Of a stretch of DNA of 44,033 nt, positions 33,978 to 42,109 are shown piece after piece. Source of the stretch: Bacteroidia bacterium (GTDB taxonomy: Bacteria; Bacteroidota; Bacteroidia; Flavobacteriales; Flavobacteriaceae); NCBI GenBank assembly GCA_030427585.1, contig JAUIBW010000040.1, positions 1 to 44,033 of the forward strand. Reading direction: 5' to 3'. How positions within the stretch are numbered: position 1 is the first letter of the stretch; each line of letters begins with the position of its first letter. Both the position numbers and the translations under genes were made by a program. Under the pieces are notes generated by a model. That model was not told the DNA's origin. It saw nothing but the letters and a program-made list of their open reading frames with translations, and ran no database searches.

Positions 33978-34136
33978 ATGATTTTAAAAAAAAACTATTT
34001 AGCAACAAAGAAAAGCTGATTGTTTAGAAGTGAAATGGAGTATGCAAGACAAAATGGAAATGATAAATTGTTCAAATTACTAAAAGAAAAAGGACATTAT
34101 CCTTATAGCGATTTGGATAGAGAAGCTGTTATATAA
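33978..34136 (+). pseudogene. short coding remnant after the orphan gene
   Basis: A frame opens at ATG 33978 (MILKKNYLATKKS), is interrupted by one TGA, and continues in the same frame LFRSEMEYARQNGNDKLFKLLKEKGHYPYSDLDREAVI to TAA at 34134-34136. The second part looks like a C-terminal helix pair of a larger protein. A single in-frame stop suggests an eroded gene end. Family not recognised. Confidence 0.3.
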
Positions 34137-34267
34137 AAGAGTAACACACAAGGCAACATGTATAAAATACACCTGATAAACACTAAGATTAGATGGCTTT
34201 TTTCAATGCCTTTAAATTGAGATCAAAAGTTTTTAATCAGACCTTTCTTTAAATTCTTCAAATAGGC

Positions 34268-34275
34268 TATTTTTG
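34268..34275 (+). promoter_or_regulatory. -7 box of the lysS promoter
   Basis: TATTTTTG, a perfect TAnnTTTG box, 21 bases upstream of the lysS ATG (34297), giving a short leader. No clear TTG is found at the expected -33 distance, where the sequence is T-rich. Confidence 0.5.
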
Positions 34276-34296
34276 TGCCTTTAAAATGACGAATTT

Positions 34297-35988
34297 ATGC
34301 AATTATCAGAACAAGAACTTGTAAGAAGAGAGAAATTAAACGCATTACGCAATCTAGGTATCGATCCGTATCCGGCTGCATTGTATCCGGTTGATTATAC
34401 CTCTAAACAGATAAAGAGCAAGTTTGAAGAAGGTAAAAAGGTAATTATTGCAGGTAGATTAATGTCGAGAAGAATACAGGGTAAAGCTTCTTTTGCAGAA
34501 TTACAAGATACCGATGGTCGCATACAAGTCTATTTTAACAGGGATGAGATTTGTCCAGGTGAAGATAAACTCTTATATAATGAAGTCTATAAAAAGCTAT
34601 TAGATATTGGTGATTTTATAGGTATTGAAGGAGAGCTTTTTACTACTCAGGTTGGTGAAAAGACCGTATTGGTTAAAAACTTTACGATATTAAGTAAATC
34701 CTTAAAACCACTTCCTCTTCCTAAAACAGATAAAGAAGGAAATACTTTTGATGAATTTAATGATCCAGAGTTAAGATATCGTCAGCGTTATGCTGATCTG
34801 GTGGTAAATCCAAAAGTTAGAGATACGTTTATTAAACGTACACAGATTGTAAATACCATTCGCAATTTTTATAACGAAATGGGCTTTTTAGAAGTCGAGA
34901 CTCCTATTCTTCAGCCGATACCAGGAGGTGCTGCAGCGCGCCCGTTTATAACGCATCACAATGCACTGGATATCCCTTTATACCTTCGTGTGGCTAACGA
35001 ATTGTATCTAAAGCGCCTAATTGTAGGGGGATTTGATGGGGTGTATGAGTTTGCAAAAGATTTTAGAAATGAAGGTATGGATCGTACCCACAATCCTGAA
35101 TTTACCGTAATGGAAATGTATGCTGCTTATAAAGACTACCATTGGATGATGGATACCACAGAAAAGTTGCTGGAAAAAGTAGCCATTACACTTCACGGAA
35201 CTCCTGAAGCACGATTTGGAGATAATATCATTAACTATAAAGCACCTTATAAGCGTATTGGTATTCTGGATGCGATACAAGAACATACCGGATACGACCT
35301 TTATCAAAAGAGCGAAGCCGAAGTTCGTGAAGCAGCTAAGGCACTGGGTATTGAAGTTGATGAAACTATGGGGATCGGAAAAATGATAGATGAAATTTTT
35401 GGAGAAAAATGTGAAGCCAGTTATATCCAACCTACATTTATTATCGATTATCCCGTAGAGATGAGTCCGCTTACCAAAAAACATCGTTCTAAAGAAGGGC
35501 TCACAGAACGTTTTGAGCTTATGGTAAATGGTAAAGAACTGGCAAACGCTTATACAGAGCTTAATGATCCTATCGACCAACGCGAACGCTTTGAAGATCA
35601 GCTTAAATTATCTGAAAAAGGTGATGACGAAGCTATGTTTATCGATCAAGATTTTTTACGTGCTCTCGAATATGGTATGCCTCCAACCTCGGGGATTGGG
35701 ATAGGTATTGATCGATTAGCTATGTTTATGACTAATAATCAATCTATACAGGAAGTACTATTTTTCCCTCAAATGCGTCCAGAGAAAAAGCAAGTAGAGC
35801 TTAATAATAATGAAAAAGCCATCTTTGAGATTCTTAAAAAAGAAAAAAGTATGGATCTATCAGAACTTAAGAGTGCTACAGGCTTAAGTAATAAAGGTTG
35901 GGATAAAGGAATTAAAGGGCTTTCTAAATTAGGATTAACAAAAGTAACCAAGACCGATGATGCCCTAATCATAGAAGTTACCGAATAG
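34297..35988 (+). CDS. lysS: lysyl-tRNA synthetase, class II, with C-terminal extension
   Basis: A 563-residue enzyme that charges tRNA-Lys in the cytoplasm. The anticodon-binding OB fold is at about 48-140 (VIIAGRLMSRRIQGKASFAELQD). The class II core follows: motif 1 around FYNEMGFLEVETPILQPIPGGAAARPF (191-217), motif 2 with FRNEGMDRTHNPEFT (256-270), and motif 3 GIGIGIDRLAMF near 470. Compared with a standard LysRS of about 500 residues there is an extra C-terminal domain of about 60 residues (EKAIFEILKKEKSMDLSELKSATG...), which looks like a winged helix. I believe this extension is usual in Flavobacteria. Confidence 0.96.
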   Translation: MQLSEQELVRREKLNALRNLGIDPYPAALYPVDYTSKQIKSKFEEGKKVIIAGRLMSRRIQGKASFAELQDTDGRIQVYFNRDEICPGEDKLLYNEVYKKLLDIGDFIGIEGELFTTQVGEKTVLVKNFTILSKSLKPLPLPKTDKEGNTFDEFNDPELRYRQRYADLVVNPKVRDTFIKRTQIVNTIRNFYNEMGFLEVETPILQPIPGGAAARPFITHHNALDIPLYLRVANELYLKRLIVGGFDGVYEFAKDFRNEGMDRTHNPEFTVMEMYAAYKDYHWMMDTTEKLLEKVAITLHGTPEARFGDNIINYKAPYKRIGILDAIQEHTGYDLYQKSEAEVREAAKALGIEVDETMGIGKMIDEIFGEKCEASYIQPTFIIDYPVEMSPLTKKHRSKEGLTERFELMVNGKELANAYTELNDPIDQRERFEDQLKLSEKGDDEAMFIDQDFLRALEYGMPPTSGIGIGIDRLAMFMTNNQSIQEVLFFPQMRPEKKQVELNNNEKAIFEILKKEKSMDLSELKSATGLSNKGWDKGIKGLSKLGLTKVTKTDDALIIEVTE

Positions 35989-36000
35989 ACAGAGGGAAGC

Positions 36001-36090
36001 AATCCTTGTTTCAAAATAAATCATTAACATTTTTTTAACTATATTGGCGGCTATTTTATAAATAACCTCAATTATTATGAAACAAGGATT
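36001..36090 (+). promoter_or_regulatory. long-range inverted repeat covering the start codon of the next gene
   Basis: AATCCTTGTTTCA (36001-36013) is the exact reverse complement of TGAAACAAGGATT (36078-36090), which includes the last two bases of the ATG at 36077. If both halves are transcribed together, the start codon would be held in a 13-bp helix with a 64-base loop. A TTG and a T/A-rich box in between may instead be the gene's own promoter. Confidence 0.35.
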
Positions 36091-37675
36091 ACTAACATCT
36101 ATTACCCTATTGTTTTGTCTAATTTCTTTTGCACAAAGTGCAGATTTGGATAAAGAAAACTTTAAAGTTTCTTATGTAAAACTACCCACGAAACCTATTC
36201 TAGACGATACCAAAAGAACGTATTCTACGAATCACAGGGGGATTTCAATTTCTGGATTCTCAAAAGTAAAGTCTGAAGGAACTTTAGATTTTAACTACAC
36301 TTTTAACGGTACAGAAATAGGAGAAGTCAATATCAATAAAAACAAAATCGAGAAAAAGGACAAGGAAGGAAAAGTCATTTCTGTAAGCTATGAGTATATG
36401 GTGGTTGTTACCTATTCATCTTCTGGATCCTTATCCCTTAACCATGCAGAAACTGCAGAAAATTTTCAAAAAACATATTCAGAAAGTACCACTTATAAGA
36501 GTAGTACTTTTGGTAGCTATAACAAGGCAAAAGATTATTACAACAATAATCGACATAACTTAAGAAACAAATATAGAACCGCTCATAAAAACACGATTAT
36601 AAGCAATATCAACAGCTATGCAAATCGTGCATATGGATATATTCCTTATACAACCGAATATGAATATTTATGGATTTTAGGTTCAAAAAAACATCCAGAA
36701 TTTCAAAAACACCACGAAGCATTTGATAAGGTAAAAGCTTCATTTGATAAAATCAAATACGATGAACCTATTGATGAGATCAAAAAAGAGATAGAACCTG
36801 TCATCGAATATTTTAATAGTGTAATCCCCAACTATCCTGGCGATAAGCGTAAAATAAGAAAAGTACGATATGCTAGTTACTATAACATCGCAAATTTATA
36901 CTACTATCTAGAGATGCCTGAGAAAGTAAAAGAATACGCTCAGAAAATCATCGATAATAATTATGATAAAAAAGATGGTAAATATTTTATCAACAAAGCT
37001 GATAAGCTCATCAAATCTTTAGAGATTAATAAAACAAATACTCGGCATATGAAAGTACTTACCGAGGACTTAAGTAATGTCCCGGAAGAGGAAGAAGAAA
37101 CTGAGACTGCTGATGTAGAATTAAATAAAGCATATTTGATTACCAAAGAAAATGATACAACTCTGGTGGATATTAAATCCAGTGATATTGCTTCAATCGG
37201 ATATAAGCTAAAAACGGTAGAATATGATCAAAACGGTACTCCAATAGGAAGCCGAGTAAAGAGTGCTAAAAAATGTAAAGAACTTGTTTTTGTCGATGGA
37301 CTTCATTATAGAAATATTAAGTTTAAAGAATCTTCTATTAAATCTGGAGCTGTAGATGCAGGACAAATGGCATTAGGTGGAGCTACAGATAAACTTTGTA
37401 AGGTACTTTTTGAATCTGATAAGATTAATTTATATCTATTTAACGAATCTGAGTTGGTGATTCTTCCTGCCGGAAGTGAAAAAGGAAAATCTACTATGGG
37501 TGCTGGTTTTGTTTTTGGTTTTAAAAAGAACCTTACCAAATATGCTGAAGGTTGTCCAACAGTAATCGAAAAAATAGCTAATAAAGAATATAAAAACAAC
37601 CAGGAAAGCCTATTAAAGTTTTGCAATGAGCTTACCAAATGCAGTAGTTCGGCAACTACTCAAGACGGAAACTAA
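36077..37675 (+). CDS. secreted flavobacterial protein of unknown function
   Basis: A 532-residue protein with a signal peptide (MKQGLLTSITLLFCLISFAQ). The N-terminal part (about 25-125) is beta-rich, with a Ser-rich stretch VVVTYSSSGSLSLNH. The middle (about 150-330) is helical with a TPR-like section (ASYYNIANLYYYLEMPEKVKEYAQKIIDNNY). The C-terminal part (about 350-510) is beta-rich and carries cysteines CKELVFVDGLHYRNIKF, DKLCKVLFES and EGCPTVIEKI. No named family recognised. Its start region can pair with sequence at 36001-36013. A terminator follows. Located after lysS, same strand, 88 bases away. Confidence 0.7.
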   Translation: MKQGLLTSITLLFCLISFAQSADLDKENFKVSYVKLPTKPILDDTKRTYSTNHRGISISGFSKVKSEGTLDFNYTFNGTEIGEVNINKNKIEKKDKEGKVISVSYEYMVVVTYSSSGSLSLNHAETAENFQKTYSESTTYKSSTFGSYNKAKDYYNNNRHNLRNKYRTAHKNTIISNINSYANRAYGYIPYTTEYEYLWILGSKKHPEFQKHHEAFDKVKASFDKIKYDEPIDEIKKEIEPVIEYFNSVIPNYPGDKRKIRKVRYASYYNIANLYYYLEMPEKVKEYAQKIIDNNYDKKDGKYFINKADKLIKSLEINKTNTRHMKVLTEDLSNVPEEEEETETADVELNKAYLITKENDTTLVDIKSSDIASIGYKLKTVEYDQNGTPIGSRVKSAKKCKELVFVDGLHYRNIKFKESSIKSGAVDAGQMALGGATDKLCKVLFESDKINLYLFNESELVILPAGSEKGKSTMGAGFVFGFKKNLTKYAEGCPTVIEKIANKEYKNNQESLLKFCNELTKCSSSATTQDGN

Positions 37676-37703
37676 TTATAAAGAAAATACTGTATAAAGA
37701 TAA

Positions 37704-37730
37704 AAAACGCAACCTTACCGGTTGCGTTTT
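37704..37730 (+). terminator. terminator
   Basis: AAAACGCAACC (37704-37714) pairs with GGTTGCGTTTT (37720-37730) around a TTACC loop, 28 bases after the stop of the secreted protein. The stem itself ends in TTTT. Confidence 0.8.
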
Positions 37731-38059
37731 CCCCCTCAAACAATTTCGATTATACGAGAATTTCTCAGTTGTCTTAGAACATACTTTTCTAACAATGCAA
37801 TAATGACATCCTAGTACACCCGGGCAATCCTTGCCGAAAATGTTATCCTTACGTATTCTCAACTCTAGAGATTTGGATATCACAGATCATCAATATCCAA
37901 AATCAAATAATTCCCTTCAATTATTTTTATACATGACAAAGATATCTATACTTTTATATATAAATGTTATCTACATATTAAATAACCTTAACAACACTAC
38001 GTTTATACCGTAGCATCTTTAATTTATATTATCTAAACATTCCTAAAGCTCACAAAACC
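37731..38059. other. intergenic stretch without gene
   Basis: No protein-like frame on either strand and no strong hairpin. It ends at the promoter of the SPOR gene. Confidence 0.4.
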
Positions 38060-38089
38060 TTGAAGTTTTATAATAAACGATTATATTTG
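38060..38089 (+). promoter_or_regulatory. near-perfect Bacteroidetes promoter
   Basis: TTG at 38060-38062, a 19-base spacer, and TATATTTG at 38082-38089. The expected start of transcription is about 38096, 14 bases before the ATG of the SPOR gene. This is the clearest complete promoter in the window. Confidence 0.75.
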
Positions 38090-38109
38090 AATACTTAAAT
38101 ACAAATCAG

Positions 38110-38718
38110 ATGCCTTTTATAACAGACGAAGAATTACAGGGTTTTAAAAACCAGATAGAAAAAGCCGAAGAATCTAAACGTGCTGTAGAGTATACACGTA
38201 ACAAAGCTGTAAAAGACGAAAAAGAAAACTCTCGAAAATTTAAGATCGCAACTATTATACTAGGTATTATTGCATTACTGGGTGTTGCAGGTACTGTGTA
38301 TTTCATGAATTTTAATACTCCAGAAAATATGATTACTCAGAAAAAACATAAATCTGAGGTAACTACACGAGACACGAAAATTGCCGAGTTAACAGAAACG
38401 ATTAAAAACCTATCTATGAACCAGGAATTGAATGCTAATAGTACCGGTGTAGAAAATGGTCGTTCCTTGCAAGATGAAGTCGTATATGCCGTACAAATTG
38501 GGGCTTTTGAAAGTATAGATTTGTCGATGTATTCTGAGAACTTTGTGAATTTCAGACAAATTAAAAGTGGAGGCTATAACAAATATGCCTTGGGGAACTT
38601 TGAAACGCTTAATGAAGCCAAAAAATTTCGTAGAGAATTAGTACGACTCGGATTTAGAAATGCTTTTATCGCTTCTTATCAAAATGGAGAGCGAATAAAA
38701 ATTGAAGAAGCCTGGTAA
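38110..38718 (+). CDS. membrane protein with C-terminal SPOR domain
   Basis: A 202-residue single-pass protein. A cytoplasmic basic coiled-coil-like region (1-44, LQGFKNQIEKAEESKRAVEYTRNK) precedes one transmembrane helix (about 46-66, IATIILGIIALLGVAGTVYFM). A short coiled coil follows (about 78-105). The C-terminal domain (about 122-200) matches SPOR: VVYAVQIGAFESIDLSMYS, GGYNKYALGNFETLNEAKKFRRELVRLGFRNAFIASYQNGERI. SPOR domains bind denuded septal peptidoglycan, so a role at the division site is likely. It is transcribed alone from the promoter at 38060. Confidence 0.83.
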   Translation: MPFITDEELQGFKNQIEKAEESKRAVEYTRNKAVKDEKENSRKFKIATIILGIIALLGVAGTVYFMNFNTPENMITQKKHKSEVTTRDTKIAELTETIKNLSMNQELNANSTGVENGRSLQDEVVYAVQIGAFESIDLSMYSENFVNFRQIKSGGYNKYALGNFETLNEAKKFRRELVRLGFRNAFIASYQNGERIKIEEAW

Positions 38719-38738
38719 TTATAGGTTCTGATATAACA

Positions 38739-38768
38739 GATACCCCGACGTTTTCACATTGGGGTATC
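38739..38768 (+). terminator. hairpin after the SPOR gene
   Basis: GATACCCC (38739-38746) pairs with GGGGTATC (38761-38768) across a 14-base loop. It lies 20 bases after the stop. The T-run is lacking, so termination is only probable. Confidence 0.5.
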
Positions 38769-38888
38769 CCTATCAAAACTAACTCAATGCAACCACTATA
38801 CATGTGCTATAATATATTTTTCACCTGATTTCTTGTAGTATACGAATTGACGAATTTCTGATCAAAAAACATCAAAATACATAACGAC

Positions 38889-39434
38889 TCAATCTACATA
38901 CTCCTGTATCGGTATTCCTTCGATAATTACATCTTTCAAGACCGATGCACCATCTTTAATATATACCAAAGCATAGACATCATCTTTTTTAGTATTTCTA
39001 TTTACATCTCTATAGGCTTTTTCTGCATCGTATGCTTTGGTTTCTTCCATATAAAATCTATTAAACGGCAGTTCGAACATGATTTTATTAGTATACGTAT
39101 GCGTTACTTTGGCCATAACATAATCGCTACCAAAATCAAAGGGTTCTTTACTTACCCGAGCAACTTTTGCAAAGCCCTCATCATCATTTTCTATATACAC
39201 TCGCACCTCATCTCCGTACACATAGGTAGTATCTGATGCTGTAAAAGAATTCATTTCAAACTGAAGTGTAATATATTTTCCTCTAAATGGATCTGTAGGA
39301 TCAATCGGCCTGGTTTTAAATTTATAGGCCGTACCCGAAATCAGGATATCCTCCTTATCAAAAATCATTTTTAGCGGAGTACCAATTTGTACTACTGCCA
39401 AGACTATAAATACTATAAAATAAATCGGTTTCAT
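38889..39434 (-). CDS. GDYXXLXY domain membrane protein
   Basis: A 181-residue protein with one N-terminal membrane helix (about 4-20). The family motif appears as DPFRGKYITLQF (about 49-59), with K in place of the usual D of GDYxxLxY and F for the last Y. Strand-rich sequence follows, with KVTHTYTNKIMFELPFNRFYMEE and VYALVYIKDGASVLKDVII typical of the family. GDYXXLXY proteins regularly pair with DUF2157 membrane proteins; here the DUF2157 gene lies 20 bases upstream on the same strand. Function unknown, presumably envelope-related. Confidence 0.88.
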   Translation of the reverse strand: MKPIYFIVFIVLAVVQIGTPLKMIFDKEDILISGTAYKFKTRPIDPTDPFRGKYITLQFEMNSFTASDTTYVYGDEVRVYIENDDEGFAKVARVSKEPFDFGSDYVMAKVTHTYTNKIMFELPFNRFYMEETKAYDAEKAYRDVNRNTKKDDVYALVYIKDGASVLKDVIIEGIPIQEYVD

Positions 39435-39454
39435 ATCTCTATATTTTTTAATTG

Positions 39455-40732
39455 CTACTTAATCCGTTGTTGTTTTTTTAGCATGATATAATTGGTTAAA
39501 AAGAATCCTGCTCCTACCATCACAAACAAAATTCCTCTAACAACAAAGCTCATTCCCGTATCAAAAAACCTACAAATGATCAGAATTGAAATGATCAATA
39601 ATCCATAGTTAAGGATACCGAAGTTAAATTTATCTGCTCCGATCTTTATGGCAGACATCCCCAGGGCAAACACCAATACATTCATTAATATCACCGGTAT
39701 AACACCAGTATCGGGAAGTAAGAAATACACTAATAAGAAGACTACAAAAGCCACCTGAAACAGATTAACAGCCCATATCCCCTTTTTTATAACCGCATAT
39801 CCCAACACAGAGATACTCAATAAGACCATTACTACTGTTGTATAAAACTCCTGGGGATCATAATTAAGTGTCTCTGGGAGTTCATCCCATATCCAACGAA
39901 ACGTAAAAATCATCAGCGATACCACTGTTCCTAGCGAACCCATAATCAAAAAACCATTTCTAAGGGTTCGTAACTCTTTAAATACAGGAAGTCTTCCTAT
40001 GGTATATAAGAGTCCAAACATGGTGATATACATCACAAAACCAAGATCTTCACTACGACCGATAAATGCACTTAATGCAATTGCGATACTTATCGGTAAA
40101 ATCCAGGTAAAAATAGTAGTCGTATTGCTGGCCGTATGTTTTGTGATAAGGGCGTAGTAATACGGTAGCATAACTCCTATAAACGCCATATACAACCAGG
40201 GAGTTTCTGTATTTCTATAGTTCCATAATCCAACCTCTACAGCGTAGTATGTACTTAGCAGTATCATAAGCAAGGCAACTGCATGTGATCGTAGCAGGTA
40301 TACCAATGGCAAGCAAAGGATAATCCAGGTTAGTAAAAAAGAACCTAATTCTCCCGGGATATTATAGATCTGACTTACCAGTGCCATACAGGCACCTACT
40401 GCTAAAAAAAGAAAAGTCCCCGAAGCTTCTTTCCAGGTAGTGCTTTTATTTTTTAGTATAGAAAATCCTGTAAAGATCTGTCCCAATAGCAGAGGGCCAA
40501 ATGCTAAGATTGTTTTTGTTAATCGCGAAAAATCATCCCAATTGTGTGCCAGCATTAAAATAATACCAGACCCTACTAATAATGCTCCAAAAATCCCAAA
40601 GATCATAAATAGCTTCGTAGGCTTTCCTACATCTTTGGTAGCATAATATTGCTCTATCTTATCTGCAAGCTCTAGAGAAATGATCTTATCCCTTACCAGT
40701 GTTTGTAGCTCTTTATTAAATTTTGATCTCAT
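39455..40732 (-). CDS. DUF2157 membrane protein
   Basis: A 425-residue polytopic protein. The cytoplasmic N-terminus (1-38, MRSKFNKELQTLVRDKIISLELADKIEQYYATK) is the usual DUF2157 start. Helix 1 with FMIFGIFGALLVGSGIILMLAHNWDDFSRLTKTILAFGPLLLGQ carries the conserved HNWD motif. About twelve hydrophobic helices follow, ending AGFFLTNYIMLKKQQRIK. It forms an operon with the GDYXXLXY gene. In many bacteria the two are a conserved pair, sometimes fused. Function unknown; the two products are assumed to act together in the inner membrane. Confidence 0.88.
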   Translation of the reverse strand: MRSKFNKELQTLVRDKIISLELADKIEQYYATKDVGKPTKLFMIFGIFGALLVGSGIILMLAHNWDDFSRLTKTILAFGPLLLGQIFTGFSILKNKSTTWKEASGTFLFLAVGACMALVSQIYNIPGELGSFLLTWIILCLPLVYLLRSHAVALLMILLSTYYAVEVGLWNYRNTETPWLYMAFIGVMLPYYYALITKHTASNTTTIFTWILPISIAIALSAFIGRSEDLGFVMYITMFGLLYTIGRLPVFKELRTLRNGFLIMGSLGTVVSLMIFTFRWIWDELPETLNYDPQEFYTTVVMVLLSISVLGYAVIKKGIWAVNLFQVAFVVFLLVYFLLPDTGVIPVILMNVLVFALGMSAIKIGADKFNFGILNYGLLIISILIICRFFDTGMSFVVRGILFVMVGAGFFLTNYIMLKKQQRIK

Positions 40733-41230
40733 AATATATTGTTGTTTAGTGAATGTATAACTCGTTTACAGTATAGCATCGCAACGTAAAAACTACTCTC
40801 GATAGTCCTGCTGAACCCTTCGATAGATTTAGGAGGCTAAAGTCGAGAGGTCACTATGAAAAATCACTACCATTGACGTATTTCATAATGATTTGTTTTT
40901 CAAATATTTACATTTCTTAAATTTCATCTAATTTCCTTCAATTTGGCTTTCTGTTCATTTTCTTTGCTTGCCCAAAGAAAACGTACCAAAAGAAAAGGCA
41001 CTTTTTTCAAGGTATTTTTCAATTTCACTGAAAACCAGATTTATTGCGCTAAAATCTTTCCAAGGCTTCAAGATTTTTTAACGCAAAACAAATCTTATAC
41101 TGGTGAAAAAAGATTTCAAAGCCCTGCTTTGGAACGTCAACTTAAACACCAGATAAAATTTTATTGGATGTCTCAATTTGACGGCTTTTTAAAACTAAAT
41201 CTTTACATCGAATTTACTTTATATCAATAA
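40733..41230. repeat. dispersed-repeat-like intergenic stretch
   Basis: 40807-40834 resembles the CCTTCGATAAACTCAGGA-type REP sequence seen again at 43698-43736, in degenerate form (CCCTTCGATAGATTTAGGAG). From about 40945 the text TTTGCTTGCCCAAAGAAAACGTACCAAAAG, then a frame of about 95 codons starting with TTG, resembles a sequence I associate with recurring intergenic repeats in Flavobacteria rather than a protein. It ends at a terminator (41231-41263). Confidence 0.4.
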
Positions 41231-41263
41231 AAAGACAGCCGCAGCCACACGGCTGTCTTCTTT
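41231..41263 (-). terminator. bidirectional terminator
   Basis: GACAGCCG (41234-41241) pairs with CGGCTGTC (41250-41257). On the minus strand the stem is followed by TTTTTATT; on the plus strand by TTCTTT. It can end transcripts from the YiaAB gene (minus strand). Confidence 0.65.
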
Positions 41264-41453
41264 AATCATCAAAACAAGAGACCTCAAGCCCCCCTAAGGT
41301 CCCTTCTTTTGATGTCACTTTTTGTTACCCCTTTATAACGAAGTGCTAATGCACAATTCGGGTAATGTTGTTTAGTTAAGAATAATATTTAAAATTTCTT
41401 GCCACACTGACAGCTAAAAGCTTAACTTAACGTCATTGATAATTCGGGTTTAA

Positions 41454-41930
41454 TTATTCTTTACTATTTTCGATAAACTTTTTATCCCTGGTATTCTTCT
41501 GTACCGCGATGGCAGCAAATAAACTTAGGGTAAAAGACATCCCATAAAACCCTTTTTCACTAAGCTCGAGATCGGCATTCCACAAACCGATAATCAGTAA
41601 TAAAATAGAAGTAAGCGTGGTAAACCAACTAATCCCGTAATAGATATCGGTAACAGGGATTCCCTCTAACCTATCTCTAACACTTTTTTGCACAGATACC
41701 GCAGAGAACAATCCAAATAGCAGGATGGTAAAGTAGTATCCTTTCTCGTTAAGTGGCATCCCTGCATTCCATAATCCTGTGCAATACGATATCATTCCTA
41801 TAAACAGTGCAGACCATGATGCCGATATAAAAGCCGGTGTTGGCTTTTGGTCATATACTTTGTTTTCTTTCTTTTCTACATTTTCGATTACTGTATCCTC
41901 GGATACATCGTTACTAAATTTGTAATTCAT
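41454..41930 (-). CDS. YiaAB (two-helix) inner-membrane protein
   Basis: The ATG at 41930 (MNYKFSNDVSEDT) is preferred; an ATG at 41954 would add eight residues (MNHQNTII) and cannot be excluded. The product is 158 residues. Two copies of the YiaAB two-helix domain are seen: ISASWSALFIGMISYCTGLWNAGMPLNEKGYYFTILLFGLFSAVSVQKSVRD and GISWFTTLTSILLLIIGLWNADLELSEKGFYGMSFTLSLFAAIAVQKNTRD. The GLWNA and KGFY/KGYY motifs are diagnostic. It is an inner-membrane protein with cytoplasmic termini; role unknown. It is divergent from the helical-repeat gene at 42110. Confidence 0.85.
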   Translation of the reverse strand: MNYKFSNDVSEDTVIENVEKKENKVYDQKPTPAFISASWSALFIGMISYCTGLWNAGMPLNEKGYYFTILLFGLFSAVSVQKSVRDRLEGIPVTDIYYGISWFTTLTSILLLIIGLWNADLELSEKGFYGMSFTLSLFAAIAVQKNTRDKKFIENSKE

Positions 41931-42109
41931 AATTATTGTATTTTGATGATTCAATAAAAACTCAATTGTTCATTCGAACAGGACAAATGTGCGATGATAT
42001 GCCTAAATATAAAATTCGATTTATTAAAAAAACTTACGATATATTTATGTTAATAATCTAATCATTTCAATATTCATAGTATCTTTATCAAAATTATACT
42101 TACGATACA

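Noticed and set aside
34150..34190. GGCAACATGTATAAAATAC resembling the left arm of the cassette palindromes
   Set aside because: Only about 20 bases resemble the element and no matching right arm is seen, so it was not called a fourth copy.
40943..41230. A 95-codon open frame on the plus strand
   Set aside because: It starts with TTG, has no ribosome-binding site or domain, and the DNA looks like a dispersed intergenic repeat, so it is not listed as a gene.
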